Assembly (NCBI RefSeq): GCF_900169275.1 | Contig: NZ_FXZC01000006.1 | Coordinates: 1 to 64,000 of the forward strand | Source of the DNA: Brevibacterium casei CIP 102111 | GTDB taxonomy: Bacteria; Actinomycetota; Actinomycetes; Actinomycetales; Brevibacteriaceae | DNA: 64,000 nt | Reading direction: 5' to 3' | In this document: positions 1-9,009 of the stretch, one piece after another | How positions within the stretch are numbered: position 1 is the first letter of the stretch | Layout of the letters: every line of letters starts with the position of its first letter | Program-made: the position numbers and the translations under genes | Notes under the pieces: model-generated | Seen by the model: only the letters and a program-made list of their open reading frames with translations | What the model was told of the DNA's origin: nothing | The model's database searches: none

Positions 1-2365
1 CGGCGGTGGCCGATGCCGAGGCGGAAGCGGCGGCGTTGACGTTGACTGCGCCATCGGGATCGGTGGAGGCATCCGGGTCTGTCGAGGCATCCGGGTCCGC
101 GGCTGAGTCAGGGTCGGTTGCCGCGTCTGGATCTGCCGTCGCGTCGGGATCAGTCGAGGCATCGGGGTCGGCTGCCGCATCCGGGTCTGCGGCTGCGTCC
201 GGATCTGCGGTTGCATCAGGGTCGGCGGCCGCGTCTGGATCCGCGGCTGCGTCCGGGTCCGCCGAGGCGTCCGGATCTGCGGTTGCATCCGGGTCGGCGG
301 CCGCGTCTGGGTCTGCCGCAGCGTCCGGATCCGTCGAAGCGTCGGCATCGGCCGCAGCCTGCGCCGAGGCTTCATTCGACGAGTCAGCGGTCGACGCGGC
401 TTCTGCGGCGGCCGCAGGTCCGGCGTCAGCGGCTGCAGAGGCCTCCGCATTGGTGTCGTCAGTGTTGTCCGCCTGCGCCGCAGCCTGCGACGCCGCTGTC
501 GACGAGGCGCTCGGATCTGTCGTTGAATCGGCCGAAGCCTGCGACGACGCATCCTCGGTGGCTGCCGATTCGGCCGCCGCTTCAGCGTTGACGTCAGCTG
601 CTGCCGACGCGGTCGTGTTCGCATCGTTGTCGGCTGCGGCCTCCGAGGCAGCCTGGGCTGCGGGGTTGCCGTCGTCGTCGGCGGTGGCTGACGCGGACGC
701 CGATGCCGCGGCGTTCGTGTTCGCGTCCGGGTCGGCTTCGTCCTCGGCGCTGGTGCGCACCGACGACGACGCGAGGTTGACGTCGACCGCGTCGGCGCCG
801 GGAAGAACCTCGAGGCTGACCGCGTTGACCGTGAACATGTCCCGCGGTGCCGCCGCGGCTGCGAACGCCTCCGCCCGATCGCCCTGCTGTGGCACCGGCG
901 TAGTGAATTGCTCGTTGATGGTGAGGTCGATGACTTCGTCAAGTGCCCCGAAAATTGGGTCGAGAGTCCTCAGGACGGGATCGATCAGTCCCGTGACGGA
1001 GCCCGACACCTCCTCGGCGGTCGCGGTGATGATCGAACCGACGACCGGTTTCGTCACCGCGAGGACCGCATCGATCACCGGCGTGGTGATCGCGCCCAGC
1101 ACGGTCCCGACAGGGACTCCGAGCAACGAGAGATCGGTCGTCACCGTGGGCTGTGAGGAATCGGTTCCCGCGAGCTGCCCCAGAGTCGCGTCGACAGTCA
1201 CGGTGCCGGTGACCGCGGGAACCCCCAGGGCCGAGATCCGTCCGGGCAGCTCGATCTTCACGTGCACATCGTTGAGTGCCTCGGTGAGAGTCTCGTTGAC
1301 ACGACCGCTGAGCGCCCCGAGAGCATCGGCGACGGCTGTCGTGATCGTCGAGATCGTGCTCGAGGTGAGCACCTTCGTGTTCGGCGCCAGTCCATTGAGA
1401 TCCTCGCCGTTGCCTCCCTCGACGATCTTCGCGAGATCGATCGCGATGTCCCCCTCTGCGATGTCGATCGATACGATGCCCGACTTGTCCTCGAGCTTGT
1501 CCCGCACGGCGTTCTCGACGACGCTGTTGAGAACATCCCTGACCTCGACACTGACTGTGGTGTCCGCTCCGCCGACCCTCACCGAGGCGATGCCTGCGTT
1601 GACGTTGACACCGATCTTCGCGAGTTCGCCGGCGAGCCCCTCGTCGCCGATGGCATCCTCGAGTGCGCTGCCGGAGCCGTCGACAGCAGTCTCGAGGGCA
1701 TCCGAGAGGTCCGCCAGGGCAGGGCTGGAGAGCGTGAGCACGCCGTCTGCGACGACGTAATCCGAACTCACGGTCTCGGAGTCAGCCTCGGCACGCGAGG
1801 CCAGCGCACCGAGTTCGAGGCTGAGGTCATCGACGACCTCGTCGGTGACATCGCTGAGCCCGAGCTGTCGCAGCAGGGGAGTGAGACTGACCCGAGCATT
1901 GCCATAAGCGCCGGGGTTGGCAGGATCGACGTTGATCGCCCCGTCCTCGCCCACTGCGCCTGCACTCGCGACTGCGCTGTCGTACGACGGAGCATGACCG
2001 AAGGCGTTGAACGCGCCGACCTCGCCGAGGTGGAGCAGACCGTTTCCATCGTCACCGCTGATCAGCGGCAGCGAGACGTTCGGGAGTTGGACGTTGAGCG
2101 CCTGCAGTGCGGCCACATCGAAAGGAGTGTGATCCGCGGTCGGACTCGACGGGTAGGTGCTTCGGGCGGAGGAGACGTCGAGAAGGTCGGCGCTGATGAT
2201 GTCGGTGTCGATCAGCTGGCCGTGGGCCTCGGCGAGCTCATCCGGGTCGACGGGCACAGCGGTCCCCGGCGCGGTGATGAGAACGGTGAGGCCGACCGCC
2301 GTGGCGGCGGCGACTGCGCCCAGCGTGGCGCGACGTCGGTTGCTGGATCGGCTGCGAGTCGTCAT
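1..2365 (-). CDS. Choice-of-anchor G-type surface protein with DPDA repeats (3' end outside window)
   Basis: This is a secreted, probably cell-surface protein, and 788 codons are visible before it runs off the window edge. The ATG at 2365 follows a G-rich stretch usable as a ribosome site. The N terminus has an Arg/Ser-rich n-region, then a hydrophobic Ala/Val stretch (residues 13-31), a good export signal. Residues about 40-500 form a globular region resembling the actinobacterial choice-of-anchor G family, including a segment reading AFGHAPSYDSAV. From about residue 525 the protein becomes Ala/Ser/Asp-rich, and residues about 673-770 carry roughly 16 copies of a 6-residue unit of the form ADPDAA or TDPDAS. 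The C-terminal anchor would lie beyond the window. The Asp-rich repeats look like a stalk or a calcium/cation-binding linker. Family assignment is from memory; the reading frame and repeats are directly visible. Confidence 0.72.
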   Translation of the reverse strand, partial: MTTRSRSSNRRRATLGAVAAATAVGLTVLITAPGTAVPVDPDELAEAHGQLIDTDIISADLLDVSSARSTYPSSPTADHTPFDVAALQALNVQLPNVSLPLISGDDGNGLLHLGEVGAFNAFGHAPSYDSAVASAGAVGEDGAINVDPANPGAYGNARVSLTPLLRQLGLSDVTDEVVDDLSLELGALASRAEADSETVSSDYVVADGVLTLSSPALADLSDALETAVDGSGSALEDAIGDEGLAGELAKIGVNVNAGIASVRVGGADTTVSVEVRDVLNSVVENAVRDKLEDKSGIVSIDIAEGDIAIDLAKIVEGGNGEDLNGLAPNTKVLTSSTISTITTAVADALGALSGRVNETLTEALNDVHVKIELPGRISALGVPAVTGTVTVDATLGQLAGTDSSQPTVTTDLSLLGVPVGTVLGAITTPVIDAVLAVTKPVVGSIITATAEEVSGSVTGLIDPVLRTLDPIFGALDEVIDLTINEQFTTPVPQQGDRAEAFAAAAAPRDMFTVNAVSLEVLPGADAVDVNLASSSVRTSAEDEADPDANTNAAASASASATADDDGNPAAQAASEAAADNDANTTASAAADVNAEAAAESAATEDASSQASADSTTDPSASSTAASQAAAQADNTDDTNAEASAAADAGPAAAAEAASTADSSNEASAQAAADADASTDPDAAADPDAAADPDATADPDASADPDAAADPDAAADPDATADPDAAADPDAAADPDASTDPDATADPDAATDPDSAADPDASTDPDASTDPDGAVNVNAAASASASATA

Positions 2366-2909
2366 GGCCCCCACTTCGGAAGAGATCGGCGTTGATTCTT
2401 GAGCATTGGCTGAGTGCGCACCGGCAGTCTGCCGAGCGTTCCATCACGAGATTACGGAGTCATGAAAAAGTAATCACGAGGTAATTCATAACGTTATAAA
2501 TCCGTTACTGTTACCGGAAGGTAGAAAGTGCAGAGTCCAGCAGAGGTGTAGTGGGTAGTAATTATGAATTCAACTACGGGCGAGATTCACCGGACACCCA
2601 GCTGGGCGGCTTCGGTCGATCGGTGAGCACCTGGCCGCCGAGTCCCCTCTTCCTGCCTGGCAGGAGTGGCGATGCGACGGCAGATTCGGGCCGCGTCCGA
2701 CGCGTGGATGAGCGCTCAGAAGGCAGATCGGTCCCGCCGGACTGTCCTGACCAAACCTCCGTCTTAAGCGCCGTTAATGAGAACTACAGAGGTGACGCCC
2801 GCGAGAGGAGTCCAGTCTGCGAGGCGTTCATCGCGTATGTCGACATCCTTCGATAGGGTGCGAGAACCGTGACGATCGAGGGCGGCCGAGCCGCCGCAGG
2901 AGGGCGCCC
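2366..2909. other. Intergenic region between surface protein and lhgO
   Basis: No convincing gene is seen in these 544 bases. The part nearest the surface-protein gene (about 2450-2530) is markedly AT-rich for this genome and contains the perfect palindrome ATAACGTTAT (2488-2497) and several GTAAT/GTTAC half-sites, so it probably holds that gene's promoter. A short open frame at 2551-2856 has no ribosome site and no recognisable sequence. Confidence 0.5.
2470..2514. promoter_or_regulatory. Putative regulator-binding array (GTAAT/GTTAC half-sites)
   Basis: GTAAT at 2470 and GTAAT at 2481 form a direct repeat with an 11-bp period (6-bp spacer). Two GTTAC copies follow at 2504 and 2510. The same half-sites with the same 11-bp period occur upstream of rpf (38948-38994). 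In actinobacteria the cell-wall response regulator MtrA binds GTAAC-type repeats, so this is a candidate MtrA-like site upstream of a surface protein. The spacing is seen; the binding protein is inferred. Confidence 0.35.
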
Positions 2910-4118
2910 ATGGGCAGACGTGTCGCCGTCATCGGCGCGGGCATCATCGGTGCCGCGGTCGCGAGAGAGCTTCTCCTGCGCGACGACGCGGTCGATGTCA
3001 CCCTCTACGAGAAGGAGAGCGGACCGGCCGCGCACCAGACCGGACACAACTCCGGTGTCGTCCATGCGGGTCTCTACTACGAACCGGGCAGCCTCAAGGC
3101 GACGCTGTGCCGTCGCGGGGTGACCCTGCTGCGCGAGTTCGCCGACGCCCACGACGTCGCCGTCGACGAGTGCGGGAAGGTCGTCGTCGCCACCGATGAC
3201 GTCGAGGTCACGCGGCTGCGCTCCATCTTCGAGCGGGCCGAAGCCAACGGCGTCCCCGACGTCGCGATGCTCGACGCCGATGAGCTCAGTGCCGTCGAAC
3301 CGGGCGTTCGCGGCGTCGCCGCCCTCCACTCACCCCACACGGCGATCGTCGACTATCCCGGACTCACCGCAGCAGTCGTCGCCGACTTCCGACGCCGAGG
3401 CGGTCGGGTGCGCTTCTCGACGCGGGTGTCCCGGATCGAGCGCCGTCGGGGACCGCGAGGGGAGCGTGCCCTCGTCCGCTCGGACAGGGACGCCCACGAA
3501 TTCGATGCCGTCATCGCCTGCGCGGGCCTCCAATCCGACCGACTTGCCGCCCGCTCCGGAGAGAGCCGCCAGCCCTCGGTGGTGCCGTTCTTCGGCCAGT
3601 ACTTCATCCTCGACGACAGTGCCGGCGACGTCGTCAACGGCCTCGTCTACCCGGTCCCCGACCCGAAATACCCCTTCCTCGGCGTCCACGTCACCCGCCG
3701 CATCGACGGCGGCCTGATGATCGGACCCAACGCCTTCCTCTCCCTCTCCCGGGAGGGCTATTCGGGGCTCGGGTTCAGCCTCCGCGATTCGCTTGCCGTC
3801 GCCGCTGACACAGGCTTCTGGCGATTCGCCGCCGGCAATATGGCCACCGCCTGGCGTGAGATCGGAGGCGTCCTCTCCACCGAGCGCTTCGTCGCCGAAG
3901 CCGCCCGCTATGTGCCCGAGCTCGCCGGGGCCACCGGGCACCGGGCGACCCGGGGCATCCGAGCCCAGGCGATGAACCGCGACGGCACCCTCGTCGACGA
4001 CTTCGTCATGGACCGGGCCGGACCGACGATGTTCGTCCGCAATGCACCCTCCCCGGGAGCCACCTCGGCGCTGGCCATCGCCGAACACCTCGTCACGGCC
4101 GCGGTCACCGACACCTGA
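2910..4118 (+). CDS. lhgO: L-2-hydroxyglutarate oxidase
   Basis: This is an FAD-dependent oxidoreductase of the DAO superfamily that oxidises L-2-hydroxyglutarate to 2-oxoglutarate, feeding electrons to the respiratory chain at the membrane. The N-terminal dinucleotide motif GAGIIGAAVA (residues 9-18) starts the FAD domain. The stretch HQTGHNSGVVHAGLYY (about residues 42-57) is characteristic of LhgO and distinguishes it from glycerol-3-phosphate dehydrogenases. At 402 residues it has the usual family length. The ATG at 2910 has an AGGAGG-like ribosome site 5-10 bases upstream. It stands alone; galE follows after 168 bases on the same strand. Confidence 0.88.
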   Translation: MGRRVAVIGAGIIGAAVARELLLRDDAVDVTLYEKESGPAAHQTGHNSGVVHAGLYYEPGSLKATLCRRGVTLLREFADAHDVAVDECGKVVVATDDVEVTRLRSIFERAEANGVPDVAMLDADELSAVEPGVRGVAALHSPHTAIVDYPGLTAAVVADFRRRGGRVRFSTRVSRIERRRGPRGERALVRSDRDAHEFDAVIACAGLQSDRLAARSGESRQPSVVPFFGQYFILDDSAGDVVNGLVYPVPDPKYPFLGVHVTRRIDGGLMIGPNAFLSLSREGYSGLGFSLRDSLAVAADTGFWRFAAGNMATAWREIGGVLSTERFVAEAARYVPELAGATGHRATRGIRAQAMNRDGTLVDDFVMDRAGPTMFVRNAPSPGATSALAIAEHLVTAAVTDT

Positions 4119-4286
4119 TCTCCGCACCGGTCACCCCGCCGGCCGCGGACAAGGCACCCGAACGCCGAATCAGCGCTGGTCAGGAGCGCACGTGGCGCCC
4201 GGACCCTTGGCCCGTCTAAGCTTGACCCGGCATCGCCGAGGCGCAACCCGGGATGCCGGTCACTGACACAGCGAAGAAGGAGATGC

Positions 4287-5279
4287 ATGGCGGTTCTGGT
4301 CACCGGAGGTGCGGGATACATCGGCTCGCACGTGGTACGGCTGCTCACGGAGCGCGGTGACGACGTCCTCGTCGTCGACGACTTCTCGACGGGCATCGCC
4401 GAACGCGTCGACGGACTGCCCGTGCTCGACCTCGACCTCGCAGCCTCTGACGCCGAGGACCGCCTCGTCGCCGCCATCGAGGAGCACGGCGTCGACTCGA
4501 TCATCCACTTCGCCGCGAAGAAGCAGGTCGGCGAATCCGTCGAACTGCCCCTGCACTACTACCGACAGAACATCGGGGGGCTGGCGAACGTGCTCGCTGC
4601 CGTCGACCGCACCGGCATCGACTCGCTCGTCTTCTCCTCCTCGGCCGCGACCTACGGCATGCCCGACGTCGCGCTCGTTCCCGAGGACCTCGACTGCCGA
4701 CCGATCAACCCGTACGGGGAGACCAAGCTCATCGGCGAATGGATGATCGACAACGCGATCACCTCGGCGACGATGCGCGGCAAGGACTTCAACGCCGTCA
4801 AGCTGCGCTACTTCAACGTCGCCGGCGCGGGCTGGCCCGAACTCGCCGACACCGCGGTGATGAACCTCATCCCGATCGTCCTCGAACGTCTCGCCGCCGG
4901 CAAGGCCCCCGTGATCTTCGGCGACGACTACGACACTCCCGACGGCACGTGCATCCGTGACTACGTCCACGTCAAGGACCTCGCCGAGGCCCACATCGCG
5001 GCACTCGACTACATGAAGTCCGGGGACACCACCGAAACCGTGTTCAACGTCGGCACCGGCACCGGAGCCTCCGTCAAGGAGGTCATCGATGCCATCGCCG
5101 AGGCGACCGGACGTGAGATCGTCCCCGAGATGGGGCAGCGGCGGGCCGGTGACCCGCCTGCCCTCGTCGCCGACGTCACCCGGATCTCGGCCCTGCTCAG
5201 CTGGAAGGCCGAGTACGGTCTGCCCGAGATCGTCCGCAGCGCCGTCGCCGCCGCGGGAATGCTGCCCGACCCGAAGTAG
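4287..5279 (+). CDS. galE: UDP-glucose 4-epimerase
   Basis: This NAD-dependent short-chain-dehydrogenase-type epimerase interconverts UDP-glucose and UDP-galactose in the cytoplasm, supplying galactose for catabolism and for surface polysaccharides. The N-terminal NAD motif GGAGYIGSH lies at residues 7-15. The catalytic serine/threonine region is SSSAATYG (118-124), and the Tyr143-X3-Lys147 pair lies in NPYGETK. Length (330) is normal. The ATG has a strong GAAGGAG ribosome site. No other Leloir gene is adjacent, so it could serve sugar-nucleotide supply for glycopolymers rather than galactose catabolism. Confidence 0.93.
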   Translation: MAVLVTGGAGYIGSHVVRLLTERGDDVLVVDDFSTGIAERVDGLPVLDLDLAASDAEDRLVAAIEEHGVDSIIHFAAKKQVGESVELPLHYYRQNIGGLANVLAAVDRTGIDSLVFSSSAATYGMPDVALVPEDLDCRPINPYGETKLIGEWMIDNAITSATMRGKDFNAVKLRYFNVAGAGWPELADTAVMNLIPIVLERLAAGKAPVIFGDDYDTPDGTCIRDYVHVKDLAEAHIAALDYMKSGDTTETVFNVGTGTGASVKEVIDAIAEATGREIVPEMGQRRAGDPPALVADVTRISALLSWKAEYGLPEIVRSAVAAAGMLPDPK

Positions 5280-5371
5280 GCACCGGCCCCGCGCCTGCCT
5301 GTCGGCCCCCCGGCTGCCGCCCATCGCACCGCCATGCCCTCAGGCATGCCCTGAGCTAGGAGACCCGCCCC

Positions 5372-6727
5372 GTGGATCCCACACCCTTCACCCCGTACGC
5401 CCTGCTCGTCGACGCCGGACTCATCGGCGGCCTCCTCGTCATCGGCACGATCCTCCGTGCCCGGATCCGGGTCCTGCAGACGATGATGGTCCCCGCGGGC
5501 GTCATCGCCGGGTTCATCGGTCTCGCGTTCGGACCCAACGGTCCCGGCTGGCTGCCCTTCTCCGACCAGCTCGGCACGTACAGCTCCCTGCTCATCGTCG
5601 TCGTCTTCGCGTGCCTGTCGCTGACGAGCGACTTCAACATCTTCAAGATCGGCCGCTCGGTCGCCGGTTTCGCCAGCTACGGGGTGCTCATCTACGCCAC
5701 CCAGACGGCCTTGGGCATGGGGCTCGTCCTCTTCCTCCTCGGCCCCCTCCTCGGCGCACCCGACCATGTCGGACTCCTCCTCTTCGCCGGATGGGCCGGC
5801 GGGTTCGGCTCGGCGGCGGCGATCGGCACCGTCTTCACCGAGGCAGGCGACCCCTCCGTGCAGTCGCTCGCCTTCACTGCCGCGACCGTCGGCATGCTCA
5901 CGGGCATCATCGGCGGGATCATCCAGGCGAAGTTCGGCGCCAAGAAGGGCTATGCGCGCGAATTCGCCGGCATCGGCACGGTCCCCACGGAACTGCGCAC
6001 CGGCGTCCTCGACCACGACGAGGACAAGCCGCGCATCGGCACGCACATGTTCTCCGCCAGCGCGATCGAATCCCTGACGTTCCAGGCCGGCATCATCGTC
6101 GCGGTCGCGGCCGGTGCGTACGGGGTCAACCTCATCCTCGGCGACCTCATGCCCGCGGTGACCTTCCCCCTCTTCTCGATCGCCTTCATCGTCGGACTGC
6201 TGCTGCGTGGCATCCTCGTGTCGACGAAGACGACGAAGTTCATCGACAAGGAGACGCAGAATTCGATCTCCGGCACCGCGACCGACGTCCTCATCGTCTG
6301 CGGCATCGCCTCGGTCGTCCCGAGCTTCGTCGCCGACCAGTGGCTGTCGCTGCTCATCCTCTTCATCGTCGGACTCGCCGTCTGCCTCTTCCTCGGCCTC
6401 GTCGTCGCCCCGCGGGTGATGAGCGAAGGGTGGTTCGAGCGCCAGCTCTTCACCTGGGGCTGGGCGACGGGAGCCGTGGCCACGGGCATCGCCCTGCTGC
6501 GCATCGTCGACCCCAAGCTCAAGTCGCGCACCCTCGAGGACTTCTCGCTCGCCTACCTGCCCGTCATCCCCGTCGAGATCGCCGCGGTGACCTTCGCCCC
6601 GCTGCTCGTCATCGCCGGTGCGGCCTGGGCGGTCGTCGGCATCTGGGGAGCCATCGCCGTGGCCGCGGCGGCCGTGGCCCTGTCGATCATGGCCGCGAAC
6701 AGGCGGGAGCTCGTGCCGACCGCATAG
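5372..6727 (+). CDS. gltS: Sodium/glutamate symporter family protein
   Basis: This is a polytopic inner-membrane protein of 451 residues with about 11-12 hydrophobic segments, resembling the glutamate:Na+ symporter (ESS/GltS) family. The early segment LQTMMVPAGVIAGFIGL and the glycine-rich central stretch GWAGGFGSAAAIGTVF (about residues 142-157) fit that family's pore regions. The start is a GTG at 5372 with a TAGGAGA ribosome site; the first ATG in frame lies inside the first conserved domain. Actual substrate specificity cannot be read from sequence, so glutamate is a family-level inference. Confidence 0.75.
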   Translation: MDPTPFTPYALLVDAGLIGGLLVIGTILRARIRVLQTMMVPAGVIAGFIGLAFGPNGPGWLPFSDQLGTYSSLLIVVVFACLSLTSDFNIFKIGRSVAGFASYGVLIYATQTALGMGLVLFLLGPLLGAPDHVGLLLFAGWAGGFGSAAAIGTVFTEAGDPSVQSLAFTAATVGMLTGIIGGIIQAKFGAKKGYAREFAGIGTVPTELRTGVLDHDEDKPRIGTHMFSASAIESLTFQAGIIVAVAAGAYGVNLILGDLMPAVTFPLFSIAFIVGLLLRGILVSTKTTKFIDKETQNSISGTATDVLIVCGIASVVPSFVADQWLSLLILFIVGLAVCLFLGLVVAPRVMSEGWFERQLFTWGWATGAVATGIALLRIVDPKLKSRTLEDFSLAYLPVIPVEIAAVTFAPLLVIAGAAWAVVGIWGAIAVAAAAVALSIMAANRRELVPTA

Positions 6728-6808
6728 TGCGATCCGCGTTCGCCGGATCCTGCCAGACGGACTAGGCTCGAAGGACAGCCGCAGTCGTCACCCAAGGGGA
6801 GGCTCTCC

Positions 6809-7954
6809 ATGACCGAGCACATCGTCATCGGAGCCGGACTCGCCGGTGCTGCGACGGCACGTGCGCTCGCCGACCGCGGAGAGAACGTCACCGTCCTCGA
6901 GCAGCACACACCGGCCACTGCGCTGGGCAGTTCGCACGGTTCGGCGCGGATACTGCGCTTCGCCTATCCGCAGCGCCTCTACGTCGACCTCGTCGTCGCC
7001 TCCCGCGCGCTGTGGGCCGACATCGAACAGGCCGCCGGTGTCGAGCTCATCACCGCCACGGGTGCTGTCGACCACGGCGAGGTCAGGCACGTGAGCGAGC
7101 TCGCCGCCGTGTTCGACACCGTCGGCATCGAACATGAGGTGCTCTCCTCGGCAGAGGCGACCGCGCGGTGGCCGCAGATGAGGTTCGACACCGAGGTCCT
7201 CTGGCATCCCGCAGCCGGCGTCATCGACGCCGAGACCGCGGTGACGGCGATGCTCGACCTCGCCGTCGCCACCGATCGGGTCCGCGTCCTCGAGGACTGG
7301 ACCGTCGCCGAGGTGGGACGACGGTCCGGGGGCGGCTTCCGTGTCACCTCGGCGAGCGGGGGTGCCGTCGACGCGGACACCGTCATCGTCGCAGCCGGCG
7401 GATTCCTGCCGGCCCTCCTCCCTCACCTCGGTCTGCCGGAGGGCTTCCGGGCTGCGCTGCCGAGGTTCGACGTGCGGCAGGAGCAGGCCTTCCACTTCCC
7501 CTATCGCAACGCAGACGACTCGGGACAGCCTGCGGCAGCGTGGCCGACGTTCATCCACAAATCGGGGGAGATCTTCACCTATGGGCTGCCGGGTGGGCGC
7601 GACGCCGGTTTCTCGGGGCTCAAGCTCGCGGAATTCAATGGGGGCAGGGTGATCCCCTCCGCGCTCGACCAGGACGGCCGGATCACCCCCGAGATGCGCG
7701 AGCGGATGACCGACTACGTCCGACAGCACCTGCCCGGCCTCGCCCCCGAGCCTTACGCGGAAACGACCTGCCTGTTCACGAACACTCCGAGCGAGGACTT
7801 CCTCATCGACTCCGCCGACGGCGTCGTCCTCGTCTCCGCGTGTTCGGGTCACGGAGCGAAGTTCGCCCCGATGATCGGCGAACTCGCCGCCGACCTCGCC
7901 ACCGGACAGGGCAGGGTACCGGAGGAGTTCCGCGCCGCACACCATGCCCGGTAG
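6809..7954 (+). CDS. Monomeric sarcosine oxidase-like FAD-dependent amine oxidase
   Basis: This is a flavoprotein of the DAO superfamily, closest in pattern to monomeric sarcosine oxidase and N-methyl-tryptophan oxidase. These oxidise secondary amines with oxygen, giving an aldehyde, amine and hydrogen peroxide. The FAD motif GAGLAGAATA is at residues 8-17. Cys321 in TTCLFTNTPSEDF sits where sarcosine oxidase binds FAD covalently, and SGHGAKFAP follows as in the family. Length (381) matches. The ATG at 6809 is preceded by GGGGAGG. The neighbours are unrelated and do not reveal the amine substrate. Confidence 0.78.
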   Translation: MTEHIVIGAGLAGAATARALADRGENVTVLEQHTPATALGSSHGSARILRFAYPQRLYVDLVVASRALWADIEQAAGVELITATGAVDHGEVRHVSELAAVFDTVGIEHEVLSSAEATARWPQMRFDTEVLWHPAAGVIDAETAVTAMLDLAVATDRVRVLEDWTVAEVGRRSGGGFRVTSASGGAVDADTVIVAAGGFLPALLPHLGLPEGFRAALPRFDVRQEQAFHFPYRNADDSGQPAAAWPTFIHKSGEIFTYGLPGGRDAGFSGLKLAEFNGGRVIPSALDQDGRITPEMRERMTDYVRQHLPGLAPEPYAETTCLFTNTPSEDFLIDSADGVVLVSACSGHGAKFAPMIGELAADLATGQGRVPEEFRAAHHAR

Positions 7955-7984
7955 TGCTCGTCGGGAGCGGAGCTCCCGGCGACC

Positions 7985-8875
7985 TCACGCCGAGCTGATC
8001 GTCAGCCACGTGGTCACCTCAGCGGCGAACGCTTCGGGAGCCTCGAGCACGGCCAGATGCCCGACCCCGGGGAAGCGGGTGACATCGACCGGGCCGGGAA
8101 GCGCTTCGGCGAGGCGGCCCGCCTGCTCGACGGGGAGCCACGGGTCGTCCTCGCCCCAGCCGACCCGCACGGGGCAGCGGACCTGGCCGAGGCGCTCGGA
8201 GATCGGCTCCGTGTCCACCGGTGACAGGGCGGCGATCTGCGCATAGAACGCCGCCTGCCCGTCCGGAGTCGACCACGGTCGAGCGAGTTCATCCACCCAC
8301 TCCTCCGAAAGTTCCGGTCCGCCGGCGCCGGTGATGTAGGCGTGGACGAGTGCCTGATGCAGCGGCGGGGGAAGGGCGGCGAAGACCGACTCGTTGTCCG
8401 CGACGAGCCTGAAGAACGGTGAGCCCCACGGGGGCAGGGTGACGATGTCGCTGAGGTGGAGCGAGGCGAACTCGACTCCCTCGAGCAGATGCGCACCGAG
8501 GGCGGCGGCTCCGCCGATGTCGTGGGCGATGACGTGCGGTCGCTCGAGACGCCACCGGCGGATGAGCTCGGCCAGTCGACGGCGCTGGGCGACGAGATCG
8601 ACGGGGACCCCCGCCTCGGCGGTGGTGGTGATCGAGGCACCGTAGCCGGGCATGTCCCAGAGGAACACACGGTGAGTCGAGCTCAGGGTGCGCGCGAGCG
8701 GCCACCACATCCGTGACGACCACGGAGTGCCGTGGCAGATGACGACGTCGTCGCGGCCGTCCCCGCTCGCCGGGCCCAGCTGCCATGTGGCGATCTCGGC
8801 CGTCGTCGGCGGCGAGTGGGCATCGGCGCGCACGGTCACGGAGACGAACTCGGGTGGCGGGCGTTCCTCGTCCAT
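7985..8875 (-). CDS. Alpha/beta-hydrolase with Asp nucleophile (haloalkane dehalogenase/epoxide hydrolase-like)
   Basis: This is an alpha/beta-fold hydrolase of 296 residues. The oxyanion segment is HGTPWSS (48-54). The nucleophile elbow reads AHDIGG with Asp119 in place of the usual serine, which is the arrangement of haloalkane dehalogenases and epoxide hydrolases. A candidate catalytic acid lies in GWGEDDPW and the catalytic His in GVGHLAVLE near the C terminus. A helical cap region occupies about residues 140-215. The substrate is unknown. It converges on the amine oxidase gene and is divergent from fhs. Confidence 0.72.
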   Translation of the reverse strand: MDEERPPPEFVSVTVRADAHSPPTTAEIATWQLGPASGDGRDDVVICHGTPWSSRMWWPLARTLSSTHRVFLWDMPGYGASITTTAEAGVPVDLVAQRRRLAELIRRWRLERPHVIAHDIGGAAALGAHLLEGVEFASLHLSDIVTLPPWGSPFFRLVADNESVFAALPPPLHQALVHAYITGAGGPELSEEWVDELARPWSTPDGQAAFYAQIAALSPVDTEPISERLGQVRCPVRVGWGEDDPWLPVEQAGRLAEALPGPVDVTRFPGVGHLAVLEAPEAFAAEVTTWLTISSA

Positions 8876-9009
8876 GGTCTGACGATAGACCCTCGGACTG
8901 ACACGAGATCACGGTGCCGGACAGGGGGAGAGGGGACTCAGGTGTCGTGCGGGAGATTCCCCGGGTGTCGGCTGTCACAAAACGACTTATGGCAGGCATG
9001 ATGGGCACT

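Noticed and set aside
55..345. Regular repeats at the window start as a CRISPR array
   Set aside because: The units are contiguous 18-bp coding repeats with no unique spacers.
6..1760. 584-codon open frame on the + strand rich in Ala/Ser/Gly
   Set aside because: It is the mirror of the DPDA-repeat surface-protein gene on the other strand. The minus frame has a signal peptide and folded-domain sequence; the plus frame is only low complexity and has no ribosome site.
2551..2856. 101-codon frame upstream of lhgO
   Set aside because: No ribosome site, no recognisable domain, and composition unlike neighbouring genes. It is treated as non-coding promoter DNA.
4260..5324. 354-codon minus-strand frame over galE
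   Set aside because: galE on the + strand has all catalytic motifs. The antisense frame is Asp/Val/Gly-rich shadow coding.
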